64,000 bases of DNA from Morella rubra (Eukaryota > Streptophyta > Magnoliopsida > Fagales > Myricaceae): the NCBI GenBank assembly GCA_003952965.2, contig RXIC02000421.1, forward strand, positions 62,001 to 126,000, written 5' to 3'. Shown here in pieces: positions 12,901 through 23,324 of this stretch (position 1 is the first letter of the stretch; the number at the start of each line of letters is the position of its first letter). The notes below the pieces were generated by a model. It ran no database searches. It had not been told where the DNA came from and saw only the letters and a list, made by a program, of their open reading frames with translations. Made by a program: the position numbers and the translations under genes.

Positions 12901-13515
12901 CATGATATTGCTCTAGGAGTGGCTCGCGGAATTGAATATTTGCATCTCAGACATGCAGTCTTACATTTTGATATTAAGCCCCTACATTCTTCTTGCAATA
13001 GGATGGCTCGACTTACTATTGGTACAAGTGATATTCAGTGGTTTAACAAGACAGTTGTTTTTCTTTAACTGCTGTAAGAGGGACATTAGGATACATGGCT
13101 CCTGAGTTATTCTACAAAAATATTGGAGGCCTTTCGTATAAGGCTGATGTTTATTGCTTTGAAATGTTGTTAATGGAAATGGCAAGCAGAATAAAGAATG
13201 TGAATGCATCTATAAACCATTCAAGCCAAGTTTATTTTCCTACTTGGGTTTATGACCAATTGCAAGATGGAAAGGATATAAAATAGAAGATGCACAGAGG
13301 AAGAAAAGAAAATAAGTAAAAAGATGATCATAGTTGCTTTGTGGTGTATACAGATGAAGCCTAGCTATCGTCCTTCAATGCATAAAGTTGTAGGAATGCT
13401 TGAAGGAGAATTGGAATGCGTACAAATGCCTCACAAGCCTTTCATATCGTTACCAGAAAGACCCATTGCAAATATCGAAGACAGCTCAACTGGTTCATCA
13501 ACTACATCAGGGTAA
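9990..13515 (+). pseudogene. LRK10L receptor kinase gene, kinase domain truncated
   Basis: Six exons can be read with consistent phase-1 junctions: 9990-10818, 11137-11169, 11338-11370, 11548-11610, 12122-12169 and 12434-13068, with GT/AG at every boundary. They encode 546 residues: signal peptide (MARAVPFTAGL...), GUB_WAK domain from CAPSSCGN, a membrane segment next to [14 protein letters not shown], and a kinase with GEGGYG, AIKML and VLHFDIKP. After DIKP the sequence from about 12980 to 13055 no longer matches the family and ends at a stop, so DFG and the activation loop are gone. The kinase C-lobe continues out of frame ([12 protein letters not shown] at 13095, further breaks near 13285) to 13515. 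Start choice: the ATG at 9990 matches the paralogues. It could express a receptor with an incomplete kinase, or nothing. The small exons 2-5 vary between copies. Confidence 0.75.
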
Positions 13516-14710
13516 CTCGAGTCTATCAACCAAGTGTTAAATGCCAATTATCTTTGCTAGGGAAAGCTAATATATATTTGCATCAATAGGAACCATCAAC
13601 TTATCTAGTTTATATTTGCATACAACATGTAAGTTTTCATTTGAGTTGTGATAGCCTTTGCAACATCTTATTATTTCGGATTCAGCTTCATTTGAAATGG
13701 CATGGACAATTTTACTTCTCACCGACAGTAGATTGGTTTTTTTTTTATATAGAGGTTGTGTAAATTCTACTAACGATTTGGTAAAAAATGAAATTGTTAG
13801 GTTTGTGAAATTGTTGGAATTTATAAAAAAATAATATATTTTGTAAAAAATTGAAATATTTTTTTGTTCATCCCAAACTGGTCTTATGATTTATCCATTT
13901 AAAATAACATTGAATTTATAAGACATGAGAGCATTAGGACCAATAATATTACCAACCCAAAAAGAAAAAGGGCACCCTCAACGCTATTTTAATTAACTGT
14001 TTTTCATATAAGTAATAATAGCTCTCCCATTTACCAAAAACAAAATAACCAAGTTTCAAGGCCCACTTTAAGACAGTGGGCTTCAAGCCTTTGTGGGTCT
14101 GCTTATTAGGCCCAACGGTAGAGAGATCAGAGATGGACGAAGAGAAATGAAGCTAGAGACAGGGGAAGGTTACAGGACCAGTTATCCACTTAGTGAGTGA
14201 AAGCTTCGAAGTTACAAACTTTTGCCTGGCCGGCCCAGGTCTATACCGGTGGGTCGACGTTTCATCGTGAAATTTCTACCAAATTCCATGGTTTCTACCT
14301 TTAATCTGTGCTTTGTGCATTGACTAATGACCAATGACGACGTGTTTACAAGTAGCTTAGAGAATGAAAATTTGAAGAGAAAAGGAAAGAGTAAAGAATG
14401 CGTTTACGCAACAAATTAATTGCTCATATAAGGCTTCAAAGTCAAGGTCACCGAGGGAGACTTGGCCCAGCTCGATTCAACTCACCACAACCATTATCTG
14501 CCTGTCTTCAACAAATTGCTCATAAGTCTTCAACAAATTGCTAATTCTCTGTATCAAATTTGTACACGTATTATGGATCTGCCTGTCTCTTTTTTGTTTT
14601 TATTCGACATATATAAATTATAAAATATGCTTGTCAACAGCGGTACGTGGATAAAAGCTACACCCTTTCTTATCTCCCTCTCGCCCCCTCCCTGATCATT
14701 GGAAAGGAGA
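13516..14710. other. 3' flank of LRK10L copy 1 and 5' flank of copy 2
   Basis: No gene is seen. The block around 13690-14250, including GGCCGGCCCAGG and CTTAGTGAGTGAAAGCTT, recurs downstream of the third LRK10L gene (about 26160-26720) and in both right-arm mirrors, so it travels with the gene as a duplication unit. An A/T-rich MITE-like patch lies at about 13735-13890. The last 300 bases are the upstream region of copy 2. Confidence 0.5.
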
Positions 14711-17700
14711 ATGTCGTTCCTTGGACGACTCATATCTGTTATTGTTCTTGTGCTACTCCATCAATGCCGCAGCATCGCAGATACTCATCTATGTGCTCCC
14801 TCTTTCTGTGGCAGTATCCATGACATACGATCTCCGTTTCGATTAACTCACGACGTGGCAAACTGCGGCGACCTAAGGTACAATCTGTGATTGGCTCACA
14901 AAAAAATTACTCCCAAGTGCAAGAGTTGTCAAGTTGTAAACAAGGGTTAAGTCCCAAGATCAATTTCCACATGGACAATGATGCTACAGAGAAGGCCTAA
15001 ACAAACAAATAAAAACAAAAATAGAACAAAACAAAATAAAAGAAAGAAAAAGGAAAAGCTAACGTGAAATAGAAATAAGTGAAGAAAAGATGAAAGGGAA
15101 AACAAAAAGAAAGGAAACGCAATGTTAACGTAAACAACAAAAGAGAGTAAAAACAAAAATGAAATAAAAGGAAAATAAATTGGCAAAAAGTAACAGACGA
15201 ATCTAAAGCTAAAAGAAGGAATTACGTTAATTGAAAAGAAATGCAAGATTCAAAGGCAATTCAAATGAGTCGCAAGATTCAAAGCTACAGGTAATTCAAA
15301 AGTCGCATAAGCAATTTTTGAGGACAAATAAAAGTCTGCTGAAAAGAGATTTAAAAAGACACTTGAGCTTTGATTTTACCAGCAACGATTCTCAATCTAA
15401 AATTAATATCATCAAGCTAAAGTTACTCAGTTACTTCTCAAATCAAGGATTCAATAACTGGAAAATAAAAGAGGTTAACTCCACAAACTATCAAAGAATG
15501 AATAGATTCATCATCCATAAGAGAGATTTTAGGCAAATAATGACCGAATGAAATCTTACCCATAAATAGAGTAGATTGTGCCAAGAGTCTACAAAATACC
15601 CATTTCAAGAATTTCAACAGTTTTCAAACGAAAATCGTCTCTCTAAATGATAAACGACAATGAAATTGAAAATAGAACATCTCCATCAATTTACAACCTC
15701 GAATCGATGCAAGATAAAACCAAAACCCAAGTTTTTGGTTACTTAGAAACCCATCAAACACAGCAGCAAGAAGTTTCGAGAGAAAAGGGAAAGGAAAAAA
15801 ATACAGCAAAAACAACCACCCCTTTTCTCCATCTGGTCGAGAGACTATATCAGAAAAATGGCCAGCTCCCCATTTCTTCCACACGCTCCATTCCTACTCT
15901 CCACGCGCAGCACCCTCTCTTTTCTTCCCCTCCATGCTTTGGTCGACGTCCTTCTCCCAAATTGCAACAGAATCCTTTCTCTTTTCTTTTTGTTTTTCCT
16001 TATTTGCCCTCTTATCTTTAGCTCCTTTCAATTAACGTGAATGCTCATTTTTGTGGACAAAAATACCCTCCTGCACATTGAGAAAGAGTTAGTGAATGGG
16101 TTATTATATTCTTTTTAAGCACAAAAATGCAACTTACATTAATTTCAAGCCTTTTCAAAATCTCTTTGTAAACTGAGGCATTTATACATAGTAATATGTC
16201 ACACTTAGACATTTTGGCACTTTTTGTAACCCATTTTTATCACCTAATCAATCTGTCGCGTGAGAACAACCGACCAGTGTTACAATTGGCAGGTGGAAAA
16301 TACTACGTACGGGAAATCAACTACGACCTGTCCGCAGTCCGAGTTGTGGACTCTCGAATTCAGAACGATAATTACTCCTCCATCCCACCTTGTTTCCCAA
16401 ATTACAGCTACGATATCAGTTCGTGGGATCCGTAAACCCCAGTAATGTTCGCACCGGACCATGATCAAAAGGGTGTGGTTTTCGTGAACTGTGAAAGGCC
16501 GGCGAATTCGCAATTCTATCGGAGCACTTCTACTTTTTTTTCTAAGCAAACTTCAATAAAACAATAAAGAGTCGGAAACATCAAGGAGGCTCAAAAGAGA
16601 CATCCACGAGGTATAGATATGTTTTATCTGGCCAGATGAAGGCCTTAGATGTGGGAGAGTTGTGCAAAATAGAGCACATGTGTCCGTCATCGTGGCCTGG
16701 AAATGTTGGCCAAAATCTTTCCTGTACGGACGTCGACGACATGTTGCTGTTTGGTTTTGAACTGACATGGAGGCGAGGAAAAAATTGTGAAAGCCGCGGA
16801 GATTTTAGACGCAACCGATGCCCCAATGGTGTAATTTCTTGCTGGTGCAATCGAATTAGTAAACCAAGAACGGGATATCCATTAATTTGTATTTTGACAC
16901 ATAATTAGTGGATTCTAATTGAAGTTTCCAACGCTAGTGTTACTCTTTTGTTCTGTTGTCAAACAGGAGATCTGCGCCTAATTTTGGCAGGAATAGTTGA
17001 GGTTTCTATTTCAAACTTATAGGCCCATTTCTAATCTCATGGGAACATGAGTGCGGAAACCAAAAACGAGAAACATCAAAATTTCCTAAACGGCTTACTC
17101 TCTTGGTTAACGTACATCCTTTCTATATATGTCACTACTGTGTCCTTCAGTCCGTCCACAAAGGGTTAGGAATCTAGCTAGGCATTTTTGCTGATGATGA
17201 ACTCCATTAAGTAGTATTTCTCTTTAGGCAAATAGATAAATTTCAATTGAAAATAAAAGGGAGTTACAGAAGCAGACAATGGGGCATCCACCCGTTACAT
17301 AAATCAGGGCCCAATTAAGGCCTTTGATCTAAACATTTGCCGTCCAAGGCTGCGGCGTGGGATGTCGGAGGAGATCAGACCGCAGTATCGTACGCTGGAA
17401 TTGGCTGCAAAGAAAGCCCGCATCTTGAGTAGGCAAACTAATTAATTACGTGATGGTGCTCTTGTTAATTTTTTAATGCAAACCTCACAGAAGTTTTGAA
17501 CATGAAAACTTAAAGGAGAAAACAAACAGTGATTGATCCTTTTTGAAAATAAGGGTAGAAATGAGAAATTATAAGTTTCAAATTATTTACGTGTCTTTCT
17601 TGATAAATGAATTAATAAGTATTGATCTCCTTTCAGAGGTGGAACCCTTTATGGATGCGGACAAGTTATAATTGGTAAGAGCTTGTATCTCTCCTTGAAT

Positions 17701-19119
17701 CTTTTTTAAATATATATTTTTAGTAAATCATTTCTTAGATTGTGAAGCATGAGAACTTTTGAAAGTATTGACTGATGATAATATAATGAAATCTAGCCGA
17801 AGAAGACAGACTAAATATCAGCACTCTTAACTATTAAGATTTATAGGAAGGCAAATAGTTATGGCTATAATGATCATGATAGTTTCTACATGCATGATGC
17901 TAGTGAAGAATTTCTATATATATACTTGCATATTTGCAGTACTGCAACAACATATATTTTTGCTATAAACGATGATATATATCCCTCATGCACAGGAGCA
18001 CGCATTGCAGCAAATATTGTACTTGGGACTCCATGGATGATTTTGTTGTTGGTATATAAATGGCGTAAGAGGCATTTCTCAATGTATGATGCTATTGAAA
18101 AATTTCTGCAAAGCCACAATAATCTCATGCCAATAAGGTACTCTTACTCAGAAATTAAGAAGATGACAAATAATTTCAAGGACAAACTAGGTGAAGGGGG
18201 CTATGGTACTGTATTCAAAGGAACACTTCGAAGTGGCCAACTCGTGGCTATAAAGAAGTTAGGTAAGTCCAAAGCTAATGGAAAAGAATTTATCAGCGAA
18301 GTTGCAACTATTGGAAGGATTCACCACGTTAATATTGTGCAACTCATTGGTTTTTGCGTTGAAGGATCGACACGAGCTCTCGTATATGAGTTCATGCCAA
18401 AGGATCTCTCAATAACTACATTTTTTCAGAAGAGGAAAGTGTCCTCCTAAGCTACCAAAACTTGTATGACATTGCTTTAGGAGTGGCCCATGGAATTGAA
18501 TATTTACATCAAGAATGTGACATGCAGATTTTACATTTTGATATCAAGCCCCACAACATTCTTCTGGATGATAATTTTACACCTAAGATTTCTGACTTCG
18601 GCCTAGCAAAATTGTATTCAAGAAAAGATAGCACTGTTTCATTGACTGCAGTGGGAGGGACATTAGGATACATAGCTCCTGAGTTATTCTACAAAAATAT
18701 TGGGGGAATCTCCTACAAAGCCGATGTTTATAGCTTTGGAATGTTTTTAATGGAAATGGCAAGCAGAAGAAAGAACTTCAATGAATCTGTAGACCATTCA
18801 AGCCAAAAATGGTACCCTACTTGGGTCTATGAGTGGTTGTATGACGGAAAAGATATAGAAATTGAAGATGTCACAGACGTAGAAAAGGAAATTGGTAGAA
18901 AGATGATCATAGTTGCATTATGGTGCATAGATGAAGCCTAGCAATCGTCCTTCAATGCACGAAGTTGTAAGAATACTTGAAGGAGAAGTTGAATCCTTAC
19001 AAATTCCTCTGATCAAGCCTTTATTGTCCTCATCGCCAGAAAGACCGATAAATGTAGATGTTGGAGACACTTCAACTCAAACTTGGTCATCAATTGAATC
19101 AGGTGAATCAAGTCAATAA
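14711..19119 (+). pseudogene. LRK10L receptor kinase copy 2 (left arm)
   Basis: Exon 1 starts at 14711 (MSFLGRLISVIVLVLL). The paralogous ATG ten bases upstream is TTG here. It encodes a signal peptide and the GUB_WAK start (CAPSFCGSIHDIRSPF), and is split after DLRYN by a solo LTR. Exon 1 resumes at 16256 with ENNRPVLQLAGGKYY and has several later frame breaks up to about 16860. The kinase exon runs 17996-19119 with membrane segment, [24 protein letters not shown] and APE. It has a one-base loss near 18400, absent from the right-arm copy, and a two-base loss near 18929 (WCI then DEA and a stop) shared by both arms. A functional product is unlikely. The shared lesions predate the arm duplication, and the 18400 lesion postdates it or is an assembly error. 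Confidence 0.85.
14888..16250. mobile_element. Solo LTR, fossil LTR retrotransposon (left arm)
   Basis: A 1,363-bp insertion starts TGATTGG and ends CCTAATCA, an inverted TG...CA pair. It is flanked by the 5-bp target duplication ATCTG (14883-14887 and 16251-16255). Removing it restores the LRK10L exon 1 reading RYNLS-ENN. No internal region or second LTR is present, so it looks like a solo LTR left by recombination. The superfamily cannot be told from the LTR alone. It is also at the same site in the right arm, so it is older than the arm duplication. Confidence 0.85.
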
Positions 19120-19434
19120 ACTAAGTTCTAAAAATACTAATTGTGTGTGTGTGTGTGTGGGTGAATCAAGTCAATAAACTAAGTTCTAAAAATACTAATT
19201 GTGTGTGTGTGTGTGTGTGTGTGTCACTACTAGGAAGCACTAATATTTGCATTTAATTAGGATCGAACTGTTAGTCTTCGCATATCTGATCATACAAAAG
19301 GCACTTCATATGTCTACGACATGCATGTATTCTGTCTGAGTTATAAGAGCTTTTGCAATTATTTTCACTTCAAAATTCAACTTTGTTTGAGTAGTTGTGG
19401 TGATGAATTGAGACTCGCAAAATGCACTTTTTTA

Positions 19435-19468
<34 letters not shown>

Positions 19469-19695
19469 ACTACTAGGAAGCACTAATATTTGCATTTAAT
19501 TAGGATCGAACTGTTAGTCTTCGCATATCTGATCATACAAAAGGCACTTCATATGTCTACGACATGCATGTATTCAATTGTCTGAGTTATAAGAGCTTTT
19601 GCAATTATTTTCACTTCAAAATTCAACTTTGTTTGAGTAGTTGTGGTGATGAATTGAGACTCGCAAAATGCACTTTTTTATTAGTTTACGGAGAA
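19103..19695 (+). repeat. Nested tandem duplications with (GT)n arrays
   Basis: Immediately after the copy 2 stop codon, a unit of about 58 bp (GTGAATCAAGTCAATAAACT ... then GT repeats) occurs twice. A unit of about 240 bp (CACTACTAGGAAGCACTAAT ... TTTTTTATTAG) also occurs twice, the copies being separated by a second GT array at about 19438-19467. The GT runs probably seeded replication slippage. Confidence 0.9.
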
Positions 19696-20221
19696 TATTA
19701 TTAGAATATCAAAACAATAACAGTAGTTGATCACCATAGAGCTCCGAAAATTTGTGAAATTTTTTCCTGGATAGGTACTACTCTCTTATGATTTGTCAGT
19801 ACTTGTGGCCGCTAAAAAGAGAATATTGATCCGGGGCAACCAATTAACTCTGCAGATTCAATTATTATCTCCATCCCTAATCACTCCATTAATTATATTA
19901 AGTTATCAAGTCTTGAATTGAAACCTTAAATATTCTGGTGCAACCAGCTGATCGAGAGATGAAAGCAACATTCATTCATATAAGGCCAAAGCAACATTCC
20001 ATCTATAGGATAGGAATTACAGATCAAAGTCGACTTACGAGTGGTAGGTCATGTATAGAAGCAAGTCACAGAACGTCTCTGTCATGAGAAGGCTTCGGGA
20101 AAATCCCATGGATCATGTCCTTTTGTAGGCAAGACTACTGTCCAAATTATTTATTCTAATTGCAAATTATAAATTGGCTCCACGACAACCTTCCTCAGGC
20201 CAATAATGGCGTAGGACGGCG

Positions 20222-20417
20222 CATGTATCAATATCGTACTCTTAGAAATTAAGAAGATGAACAAAATTTCAGGGAAAATTAGGGGAAGAAGACTATGGTT
20301 TTATATTCAAAGGAACACTTTAAAATGTTCAATTCTTTACTATATATAAATATGCTAGGTACGGCCAAATATAATGGGTAAAAATATATTATTGAAGTTG
20401 CAACCAATATTATTGGA
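20222..20417 (+). pseudogene. LRK10L kinase relic (left arm)
   Basis: The stretch resembles the start of the kinase exon: ACTCTTAGAAATTAAGAAGATG aligns with the YSEIKKM segment, AAATTAGGGGAAGA with KLGE, and TTCAAAGGAACACTT with FKGTL. AGTTGCAACCAATATTATTGGA then aligns with EVATIG. Frames are broken throughout. The match ends at about 20417, where a LINE tail begins. Confidence 0.7.
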
Positions 20418-20990
20418 TGGGGAGTATCTCTCTTAATATTCGAAATGTTAATTGGCTGTCTATTAGGTTGTACCATTATTTCACCAAGGCTGGCTAGACT
20501 CCTAAAAGTGTAATGGCAGAAACCGGACACGGGGTGGATTAAGATTAATACAGATGGTTGTAGTTTAGGAAATCCTGGCATAGCGGGTGGAGGTGGTGTG
20601 ATTCGGGATGAGGAAGGAATTTTATTGGCTGCTTGTTTTGTGTCTTATGGCTCGGGTTCTACTAACTACGCTGAGTTGAGAGCCCTGATTGATGGGTTGC
20701 GAATGTGTCATGAGATGAATTATTTTGCCATTCAAATTGAGTGTGACTCGTGCATTGTGCTTGATTGGGTGCATAATGGTACTTGTACGTTATGGAGATT
20801 GAGAAATGAATGGAAGATTTTTGTACTTTTCGGGAAGCAAATCAAGCTGCAGATTTCTTAGCAAAGTTTGGAGCAAGGCGTACCCAACAAAGGTTTTATA
20901 GCTTTAGGGAGTTATCTCATGAATTAAGAGGGTTTTGAATAAAATTCGGAGGTACCACTCTTTTCTTAGAAAAAAAACCTTCGAAAATAC
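20418..20990 (+). mobile_element. LINE 3' fragment with RNase H domain (left arm)
   Basis: Translation gives WIKINTDGCSLGNPG, VIRDEEG, NYAELRALIDGL, IECDSCIVLDW and, after one frame change near 20825, EANQAADFLAKFG. These are the ordered motifs of the plant LINE-type RNase H domain (acidic residues in TDG, AEL, CDS and AAD). The coding part ends at about 20937 and is followed by AATAAAATTCGGAGG and an A-rich tail. Upstream reverse transcriptase is missing, as expected of 5'-truncated insertions. It interrupts a kinase relic. Confidence 0.85.
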
Positions 20991-21479
20991 ATAAATTTTC
21001 ATGAGAGAATTTAATTCTACGAGCTAGCGGTGAGAAATTAGGAATATCCCGCTTCATTGTATCTGAAAGCAAGCAAGGGATTGAGTCTCTACGAAAAGTC
21101 TCAGAGACGGTGAGAAATTAGGAAGCGGAATATCCCGCTTCATCGTATCCCTTTTTTTTTTCCTCTGCTTCTGGCCAGTCGATGGAATTAGGAAGAAAAA
21201 GGAGGGCTATACATCAATTAAAAAAGATCTCTTTGATTCTGGCGAGATTTTTATATGACATCCGTAAGTCAATAACTTACTCCTGGAAATGTCATAACTG
21301 CTGAATCAATGTGCCACGTGGATACTCTAATTACATGGGCCGGGTCCTTCTTCGACGTGTGGAGACACTAGAAGATGAAAGCAAAGTCCAGCAGTACTAG
21401 AAAGTCGGTTTAACGACTTGTAGCTTTATGAAAGCAAGTCAAAGAAAGTCTGCCATATAATTAATTATTTCTTCTTAGG

Positions 21480-21800
21480 TCTATGTTTGGATGCTCAAAT
21501 TATGAAAGAGAATTTATTTTCCCTAATGAAAAAAAAAATTTGAGGCTTGTGTGGAATTCTCTTTTTATGAAAAGGTATTTCTGAAAAAAAGTGTGGAAGA
21601 GAGAGAACTTGATTTGGGAAGGGTAAAAATTTTGTCGGCCAAAAACTTTCAAAATGCTTATAAAAATGAAGAAATTTTTGTGCTGCCAAACATCTCTTTC
21701 CAATTTTTTTTCTCACAAAAGCGGCACAAAAAATCAATCTCAAATTCTACTAAGCTTTGTGAAATGGGCTTTGCGCATAACGAACAACTATAGAACTCTC
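21480..21800. other. AT-rich MITE-like stretch (left arm)
   Basis: This low-complexity stretch starts CTATGTTTGGATGCTCAAATT and is rich in GAAAA and TTTTC blocks. It mirrors to about 34757-35080, and its outer 50 bases recur near 45770. The opening phrase resembles MITE ends, but no matching inverted end or target duplication was found. Confidence 0.3.
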
Positions 21801-21899
21801 GAGATTAATCATTCTAATCCTTAAAAGCCATACAAGTGCAATCTACAACATCACGTGATTTGAACGTCTTCTAGTGCACTACAATTCTTCTGGGATGAT

Positions 21900-22065
21900 T
21901 TCTAACTCTTGATTTGAACGTCTCTTAAGTAGTTTTGCATTGGTTCTTACCAGACCTGTAGAGGCAAATTAAGGGATTAGGAGGCATGGTTGATTTATCT
22001 CCTTCACCTTCTGTCCTTCCAACATTTGAACACGAGTTTCATTGAAAGACGATTCGAAGTCAAAC
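21900..22065 (-). pseudogene. Lr10-type kinase C-terminal relic (left arm)
   Basis: The minus strand near 22050-22000 reads SFNETRVQMLEGQ, matching the family end (RPSMKLAVQMLEGEG). Flanking phrases such as CTTAATTTGCCTCTACAGG align with the tail of the 7.0-kb gene. Sequence just beyond it (GTAGATTGCACT, GGCTTTTAAGGATTAGAATG) also follows the Lr10-type pseudogene at 45.3 kb. It is a remnant of an Lr10-type gene whose body is gone. Confidence 0.6.
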
Positions 22066-22170
22066 ACACCAAAGGAGACTTTAATTGGCCCATTAAAATC
22101 TCTTCTTTAATTGGCCTATGCCATACCCTCTCTCGTAATCCTCTCTCTCTCTCTCTCACAGCTCCCTCAA

Positions 22171-23316
22171 GGGAACGGATTCCCTCCGAAGCCTACATAA
22201 GGGACGGTCAAGATTAAAAAAAAAAAACAAATCAACGGTTAAAACATGTCCACGTCATTTAATGAAAAAAAGGCTGGAGATGGCTTGTGGCTCGGCTTAG
22301 ACGGCTTCAAATCTCATTTTCCCTTCTTTCTCTTGACATTCTCTCTTCATTGTCCCTTTCTCTCTCCTCTATTCGCCGAAATCTCGCCGGAGTCGAGAGA
22401 AAAAGTTAACTGTAACAATTTTTTTCTCGCGTGAGAGACTCGGATTATACCTGTCTTTTTTTCCTCCGCAACAGTCCGCCGACTGCATACAACCTTGTTT
22501 ACTTGGAAGAGATGGCTTGAAAATGGCAGGCCGAATTGTTTGTCTATCTTATAAAGGAAACATCTTCATTGCAAACATAAGTACTTATTAAATACTGACT
22601 TCGAAGTAATGTCCTCAGGTTCGGGACATTTTTCATCCATTAATATATTTGCTTGAGACTAAAGGTAATTTTAGGAAGTTAAAAAATTGTTCAGATTAAA
22701 ATTTTCAAAGTTGACAAGTAACATGGGAAACCGGAAAACAAATATGCATTAAAAAATTGGAATAGAAAGAAATTTATTTATGCATCAGAACCTTTTCGAA
22801 GAACCTTTTGCGCTTACACTCTGCAATAACACCGACCCTCATGAACTCAACTGATTCAGCAACCTCTCCTCGGGCTCGTTGTCGTCCACAATCACCTGTA
22901 CGCTGATTTGAAGTAGAGGGTGTTGGCATAGGCCAGAGAAGGACATATCACAGACGCCAAAGAAGAAGAAGACGATGACGAGGAAGAAGAAGAGAGGGGG
23001 CCTTCTTGGGCCACCAGTGGGACATACCCTTTTCCGGGTTTTGGGTCTAAAAATAGTGAGCTGGGAAGAGGAAGGAGAGGAGAGTGAGAGGGGCAAGAGG
23101 GCATGCCGTGAGAAAGAAGGGGAAGAAAAGAAGAAGGGACTTGCGTGAGAGAAAGGAACAGAAGATTTGAGGGATTTGGAGCCGTCTAGGCCGAGTCACA
23201 AGTCATCTTCAGCCTTTTTTTTCATTAAATGACATGGACATGTTTTAACCGTTGATTTGTTTTTTTTTTAATCTTGACGTCCCTTAAGCCTTCGGAGGGA
23301 ATCCGTTCCCTTCTCC
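22171..23316. mobile_element. Pack-MULE carrying a plastid S21 gene fragment (left arm)
   Basis: The ends are long inverted repeats of about 140 bp: GGGAACGGATTCCCTCCGAAG at 22171 and its complement ending near 23310, continuing through AACGGTTAAAACATGTCCA and GCCGTCTA. The 9-bp target CTCCCTCAA is duplicated at 22162-22170 and 23317-23325. Long TIRs with a 9-bp target duplication identify a Mutator-like element. The interior holds no transposase but carries a degraded fragment of a host gene, which defines a Pack-MULE. The right end abuts the LRK10L copy 3 start codon: the last A of the target duplication is the A of the ATG. Confidence 0.85.
22778..23096 (-). pseudogene. Captured fragment of plastid ribosomal protein bS21c gene (left arm)
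   Basis: In three nearby frames the minus strand reads SLAYANTLYFKSAY, VQVIVDDNEPEERLLNQ and EFMRVGVIAECKRKRFFEK. Together these follow the order of the plant chloroplast 30S ribosomal protein S21 precursor (conserved core NVQVVVDDNEPEE...LLNRFRRE...GVIQECKRRRFFE). At least two small indels break the frame, and part of the core is missing. A Ser/Pro-rich leader precedes it. It lies wholly inside the Mutator-like element, so it was captured by the transposon. The parent gene is elsewhere. Confidence 0.75.
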
Positions 23317-23324
23317 CTCCCTCA

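Noticed and set aside
14947-15246. A Phe/Leu-rich frame within the solo LTR
   Set aside because: It is the product of low-complexity purine/pyrimidine sequence in the LTR, not a protein.
15647-16021. Frames inside the solo LTR
   Set aside because: They lie in a fossil LTR, show no domain, and differ between the two arm copies.
19141-19467. Regular short repeats considered as a CRISPR-like array
   Set aside because: They are GT microsatellites and slippage duplications in plant DNA, with no spacer structure.
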